DNA of 7,805 nt from Flavobacteriales bacterium UBA1112 (GTDB lineage: Bacteria; Bacteroidota; Bacteroidia; Flavobacteriales_D; Sanyastnellaceae). Location of the stretch: assembly GCA_002313415.1 (NCBI GenBank), contig DCBH01000039.1, positions 1 through 7,805 of the forward strand, written 5' to 3'. The notes beneath the pieces were generated by a model. That model made no database searches, was not told the origin of the DNA, and saw nothing but the letters and a program-made list of their open reading frames with translations. Below, piece by piece: positions 4,610-7,805 of this stretch (the first letter of the stretch is position 1; every line of letters starts with the position of its first letter). Both the position numbers and the translations under genes were made by a program.

Positions 4610-6815
4610 TATTCTGATTTGCCTTTTTTTGATTTGCCAAAGTTGTGCGTTGCAAGCCCAAATGCCTTCGCCTGACCGTCTGGCTGTGCATGAGCTCACC
4701 AAACTTGCCGAACTTTATCAAGAGGACAAAACCCTCTGTGAGGTCGCCAAAGGGCACCCTGTCGCGTTGGTCCACGGTCGTGCTACCGTAGGATTTCTTG
4801 GCCGATTGCATGAGGACATCTCTACGGTGCAATGGAGAAGCTGGGCGGAAGAACACCCGTCCGTCGATGCTGGGGCATGTCGTGCTGGCATTGTCTCCTT
4901 CCGAATTGACGCTTACAACTTAGATGTCCTCGAAGAACTGCCAATGACAATCATCGAATTGGCTTCTCGAGCTGTCCCAGACGTCAACAAGGCGCGCTAT
5001 GGCACACGCGTCGACAGCGTTCATGCAGGTCTCGATTTGCCTCATCCCTATCATGGCGAAGGGGTATTGATTGGTGTTCTTGATTGGGGCTTTGATTACA
5101 CCCACCCCATGTTCTACGACACCACCATGACCTCATCGCGCATCCGAGCGGTGTGGGATCAATATCGCCAAGCAGGCCCTTCACCTGAAGGCTACGGATA
5201 TGGGACAGCGGCCTACACCCCTGTGACAATTCAAAGCATGGGCAGTGACACCGCCAATGTCTACAGCTACTCCACACACGGCACACATGTGGCGGGCATC
5301 GCCGCAGGCGGCGGAGCTGGAGTGGGGTTGACAGGTATGGCGCCGGCCTCAGAGTTGCTCTTTGCCACTCTGATGGTTGATGAGGCAGCCGCTCTAGACG
5401 CATTCGAATGGATGGCAGGCGTCGCGGAAGCCGATGGCAAGCGTTTGGTAATCAACAACAGCTGGGGGCTGCCTCAATGGGGGACTCCCGATGGCACAGG
5501 TTTAAGCAGCCAATTCATCGATGACTTGTCCACCAGTGGTGTGGTATTTGTAAGTTCCAACGGAAACAACGGAGACAGCAACTTTCACATTGATCACTCT
5601 TTCTCCGGCCCAGGGGACACCATTCGGTCGCGGGTTCAGTTTTACCCTTTGTCTGCCAATCCCAATGCATGGGGGCAAAATCTCACCTTGTGGGGGGAGA
5701 CTGGAGAGTCGTTTGAGGCTGGATTCGCACTAACTCAGGGCGTAAGTTCCGTGGTGAGTGAGAGCCCGATGTACCACACAGCTCAAGGGCCACTCGTTTT
5801 GGACACCATCCATGTCGCCAATGGCGACACCCTCATCTACGACGTCGCCATGGAATCCTCTCACCCCAACAATGACCGCCCATTCCTCCAAATTCGCATC
5901 CACAAAGGCACATCGAACCTTGCAGTGGTGCTTCAAGTCACTGCAGAGAGTGGCCGCGTTCATGCATGGAACCACACCCACCTTTCAAATGATGTTGGCA
6001 ATTGGGGCCAAAACTTTCAAGCTGCCCAATCCTCCTGGCTTGCGGGAAATCCCCTTTACGGGGTGCAACAGCCTGCAAGTGGTCTCAGCGTCATTGCCGT
6101 GGGCGCTTACAGCTCAGAACACCAAAATTCACAAGGGACTGAGGTCGGCGGTAGCCTTGCCTATTTCTCCAGCTACGGTCCAACACTGGACGAGCGATTG
6201 AAACCCAACGTTTCCGCCCCAGGTGTAAATGTAGAATCCGCCCTAAGTTCATTTCGAGACGGATCCTACAGCACAACCAATACAGTGGAATGGAATGGAC
6301 AGCCCTACGATTTCGGGAAGTTATCTGGAACCAGCATGAGCAGCCCTGCCACGACAGGTGTCGTCGCCCTGATGCTCGAAGCCAATCCCAGCCTGACACC
6401 TGAAGATGTAAAAACCATTTTGGAGTGGACGGCTCGTGAAGACGACGACACAGGATCAATACCTGCTCAAGGAAATGACGTCTGGGGACATGGAAAGGTC
6501 ACCGCCTCGCAAGCAGTAATGACTTCAATTGGATGGATTTCTAATGTGAGTCTTCATGACCCGCACTCCCAAACACACGAGGGCACCCTTCATGTTTACC
6601 CCAATCCTTTCAAAGACGAACTGTGGGTTGCGGGAATGTCGTCTGCCGGTGGTTTGTGGACGGTGCTAGACATGAGAGGCACCGTCATTTTGTCGGGCAA
6701 TGCATCGCCATGGTTCAAAATCGACATGACAGGAATCTCCGAAGGGGCATATGTCGTTCAAACCTCTGACCCGGACGGCAGAGTCGAAACCGTTCGAGTC
6801 GTGAAAACACCTTAA
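4602..6815 (+). CDS. Secreted S8 (subtilisin-like) serine peptidase with T9SS C-terminal sorting domain
   Basis: A 737-residue exported endopeptidase. A short signal peptide (hydrophobic residues 4-17, probable cleavage after ALQA at 19) is followed by a propeptide-like region to about residue 140. The catalytic domain spans roughly 145-645 with the triad Asp161 (VLDWGFDYTHP), His226 (HGTHVAG) and Ser578 (SGTSMSSP), and probable oxyanion Asn322 (SSNGNNG). The Asn-to-Ser spacing is 256 residues against 66 in subtilisin BPN', so about 190 residues are inserted here, probably a beta-rich domain. Residues about 660-737 form a type A T9SS sorting domain: VYPNPFKDELWV (665-676), then a beta-rich stretch ending in GAYVVQ and VRVVKTP. 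The expected route is Sec export, passage through the T9SS, and release or attachment at the surface. The likely role is extracellular protein degradation. It begins 22 bases after the gapN-like gene, with no terminator between them. Confidence 0.93.
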   Translation: MPRILICLFLICQSCALQAQMPSPDRLAVHELTKLAELYQEDKTLCEVAKGHPVALVHGRATVGFLGRLHEDISTVQWRSWAEEHPSVDAGACRAGIVSFRIDAYNLDVLEELPMTIIELASRAVPDVNKARYGTRVDSVHAGLDLPHPYHGEGVLIGVLDWGFDYTHPMFYDTTMTSSRIRAVWDQYRQAGPSPEGYGYGTAAYTPVTIQSMGSDTANVYSYSTHGTHVAGIAAGGGAGVGLTGMAPASELLFATLMVDEAAALDAFEWMAGVAEADGKRLVINNSWGLPQWGTPDGTGLSSQFIDDLSTSGVVFVSSNGNNGDSNFHIDHSFSGPGDTIRSRVQFYPLSANPNAWGQNLTLWGETGESFEAGFALTQGVSSVVSESPMYHTAQGPLVLDTIHVANGDTLIYDVAMESSHPNNDRPFLQIRIHKGTSNLAVVLQVTAESGRVHAWNHTHLSNDVGNWGQNFQAAQSSWLAGNPLYGVQQPASGLSVIAVGAYSSEHQNSQGTEVGGSLAYFSSYGPTLDERLKPNVSAPGVNVESALSSFRDGSYSTTNTVEWNGQPYDFGKLSGTSMSSPATTGVVALMLEANPSLTPEDVKTILEWTAREDDDTGSIPAQGNDVWGHGKVTASQAVMTSIGWISNVSLHDPHSQTHEGTLHVYPNPFKDELWVAGMSSAGGLWTVLDMRGTVILSGNASPWFKIDMTGISEGAYVVQTSDPDGRVETVRVVKTP

Positions 6816-6822
6816 CACCCTC

Positions 6823-6847
6823 TTGCATTTCGTGCAACATTTTTTTT
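6823..6847 (+). terminator. Terminator-like hairpin with T8 tract
   Basis: TTGCA (6823-6827) pairs perfectly with TGCAA (6833-6837) around TTTCG, followed after two bases by eight T (6840-6847). It begins seven bases after the peptidase stop codon, the right place for an intrinsic terminator. The stem is only five pairs and AT-leaning, so it may be weak. It overlaps the candidate GTG and TTG starts of the next gene, whose reading frame runs through the T tract. Confidence 0.42.
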
Positions 6848-7805
6848 CAAAGCATGGCCCTTGGACGCATGGCATCCCATTGATTCTGTCGGGATTGTGG
6901 CTGATTGCATTCTGGGGAGATTGGCTGGCAAACGCAAAAGAACGAATGCTCAACTATGGCGGCGTCGATGGCATCAAGAACTATTATGCGCTGTCTTGGT
7001 ATCTCGATCACAACAAGTCATGGACGACGTTCGAAGGCATGAACCATCCTTTTGGAGATTTAACGATATACACAGACGGACATCCTTTTTTGGCGTGGTG
7101 TTTTCGGGCGATTGAAGTCCAAGGTGCAGACGCTGTAGGCCTCCTGAATGTGCTCATCCTGCTGTCACTCCTTCCAGCGGTTTGGTTCACTTGGAGTACC
7201 CTGAAGCGCCTTCGCGTTGAGTCAACCCCCGCTGCATTCCTTGCCTTAGCCATCTGTGTTTCCATGCCCCAATGGGATCGGCTTGGCGGCCACTTTTCTC
7301 TGTCCCATTTGTGGGCGATCCCCTTGATGGTGTGGCTCTTGCTCCGCACCCTACAAAGCCCTCGTCAGGATGTGTGGAGTATCGCTTACAGTGCGTTTTC
7401 ACTCGTCCTTTACTTTTTTCATCCCTACCTCGGCCTCATGTCCTCCGGACTGGCCTTAGGCACAAGTCTATTCGTAATCGTTGGGCAAACTTCAACCCCA
7501 GCATTGATCAGGAAAACATCGGGTGTTATCCTAGGAGCAATCGCACCAGTCACTCTCTTTCAAGGCCTGATCTTTGCGATGGACAGCCATGTTCATCGGC
7601 CTACCGACCCCGCTGGGTTCTGGGTCAACCACAGCAGTTTAAAGGCGTGGCTTGTGCCTCATCACGGCCCCTTGGCCCCTTGGCTCCAAGACACCTTGAA
7701 TATGGGAAATGTGCCGTGGGAAGTGCAGGCATATGTCGGATTTGCGCCAGCTGTTTTGGTTTTTGTTTGGGCCTACTCGAAACTCCGTCATCGAAATTGG
7801 AGTCG
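6832..7805 (+). CDS. Polytopic membrane protein, GT-C glycosyltransferase-like (3' truncated by window edge)
   Basis: An open frame without stops runs from just after a TGA at 6802-6804 to the window end: 324 codons from a GTG at 6832, plus two bases. A first helix (about residues 14-31) is followed by a long loop with GGVDGIKNYY (43-52), EGMNHPFGD (68-76) and TDGHPF (81-86), then hydrophobic segments near 102-122, 133-146, 160-182, 191-225, 240-260 and 311-326. One helix, then a large loop with an acidic residue, then many helices resembles GT-C lipid-linked sugar transferases, and similar DGxKNYY proteins occur, from memory, in Bacteroidota as uncharacterised membrane proteins. No sugar or lipid substrate can be assigned. 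Start choice is uncertain: GTG 6832, TTG 6823, or ATG 6946, the last of which would remove helix 1 and is therefore unlikely. It may belong with surface-glycan synthesis, but only inference supports this. Confidence 0.75.
   Translation, partial: MQHFFSKHGPWTHGIPLILSGLWLIAFWGDWLANAKERMLNYGGVDGIKNYYALSWYLDHNKSWTTFEGMNHPFGDLTIYTDGHPFLAWCFRAIEVQGADAVGLLNVLILLSLLPAVWFTWSTLKRLRVESTPAAFLALAICVSMPQWDRLGGHFSLSHLWAIPLMVWLLLRTLQSPRQDVWSIAYSAFSLVLYFFHPYLGLMSSGLALGTSLFVIVGQTSTPALIRKTSGVILGAIAPVTLFQGLIFAMDSHVHRPTDPAGFWVNHSSLKAWLVPHHGPLAPWLQDTLNMGNVPWEVQAYVGFAPAVLVFVWAYSKLRHRNWS

Noticed and set aside
4602..4661. Lipoprotein signal (Cys at residues 7, 12 and 15 of the peptidase)
   Set aside because: None is preceded by a proper lipobox; the region before Cys15 reads CQS, and ALQA at 16-19 fits signal peptidase I better. 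A T9SS tail also makes a lipoprotein unlikely.
4984..5403. 139-codon open frame on the - strand within the peptidase gene
   Set aside because: Antisense to a well-supported subtilase domain; rich in Cys, Arg and Trp with no recognisable motif.
5758..6201. 147-codon + strand open frame in another frame of the peptidase gene
   Set aside because: It lies inside the catalytic-domain coding region, and its Ser/Thr/Pro-rich translation is that of an off-frame shadow.
6861..7115. 84-codon + strand frame after the peptidase gene
   Set aside because: Its frame conflicts with the long uninterrupted membrane-protein frame from 6832, and its basic, Arg/Trp-rich product is a shadow.
1..7805. CRISPR array, tRNA, rRNA, phage or defence genes
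   Set aside because: No regularly spaced repeats, cloverleaf sequences, or nuclease, helicase or integrase motifs were found on either strand.

Overview
The window looks like a piece of a Bacteroidota chromosome, probably a marine Flavobacteriales-like lineage. The strongest clue is the secreted subtilase at 4602-6815, which ends in a type IX secretion (T9SS) sorting domain with a YPNPF motif; that system is essentially confined to this phylum. Most start codons also lack a well-placed Shine-Dalgarno sequence, as is usual there, and the ALDH has the GapN form I associate with Bacteroidota. I cannot name the species.

Layout from left to right: the possible last nine codons of an upstream gene (1-30); an AlkB-type alkane 1-monooxygenase (40-1101, +); a small orphan membrane protein on the opposite strand (1155-1604, -), convergent with alkB; a 306-residue multipass membrane protein of unknown function (1718-2638, +); a 336-base gap (2639-2974) filled almost entirely by what looks like a miniature transposable element; a full-length GapN-type non-phosphorylating, NADP-dependent glyceraldehyde-3-phosphate dehydrogenase (2975 or 2999 to 4579, +); 22 bases later the S8 peptidase with T9SS tail (4602-6815, +); and a large polytopic membrane protein with GT-C-like features that runs off the right edge (about 6832 to 7805, +).

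The genes do not form one obvious pathway. AlkB would hydroxylate medium- or long-chain alkanes in the inner membrane, but no rubredoxin or rubredoxin reductase is in view. The ALDH is tempting as a fatty-aldehyde step, yet its motifs are those of GapN, so its likely job is NADPH supply from glycolysis. The ALDH and peptidase genes are close enough to share a transcript. The peptidase and the last membrane protein are separated by a terminator-like hairpin.

The best candidate for something undescribed is the 2658-2952 segment. It has perfect 12-bp terminal inverted repeats, immediately flanked on both sides by the same 5-bp direct repeat (CACTT), and four alternating copies of the heptamer GAAATGC/GCATTTC inside. 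It reads as a MITE-like insertion sitting in the leader of the gapN-like gene, with a repeated-operator region as the main alternative. No CRISPR array, tRNA or rRNA was seen.
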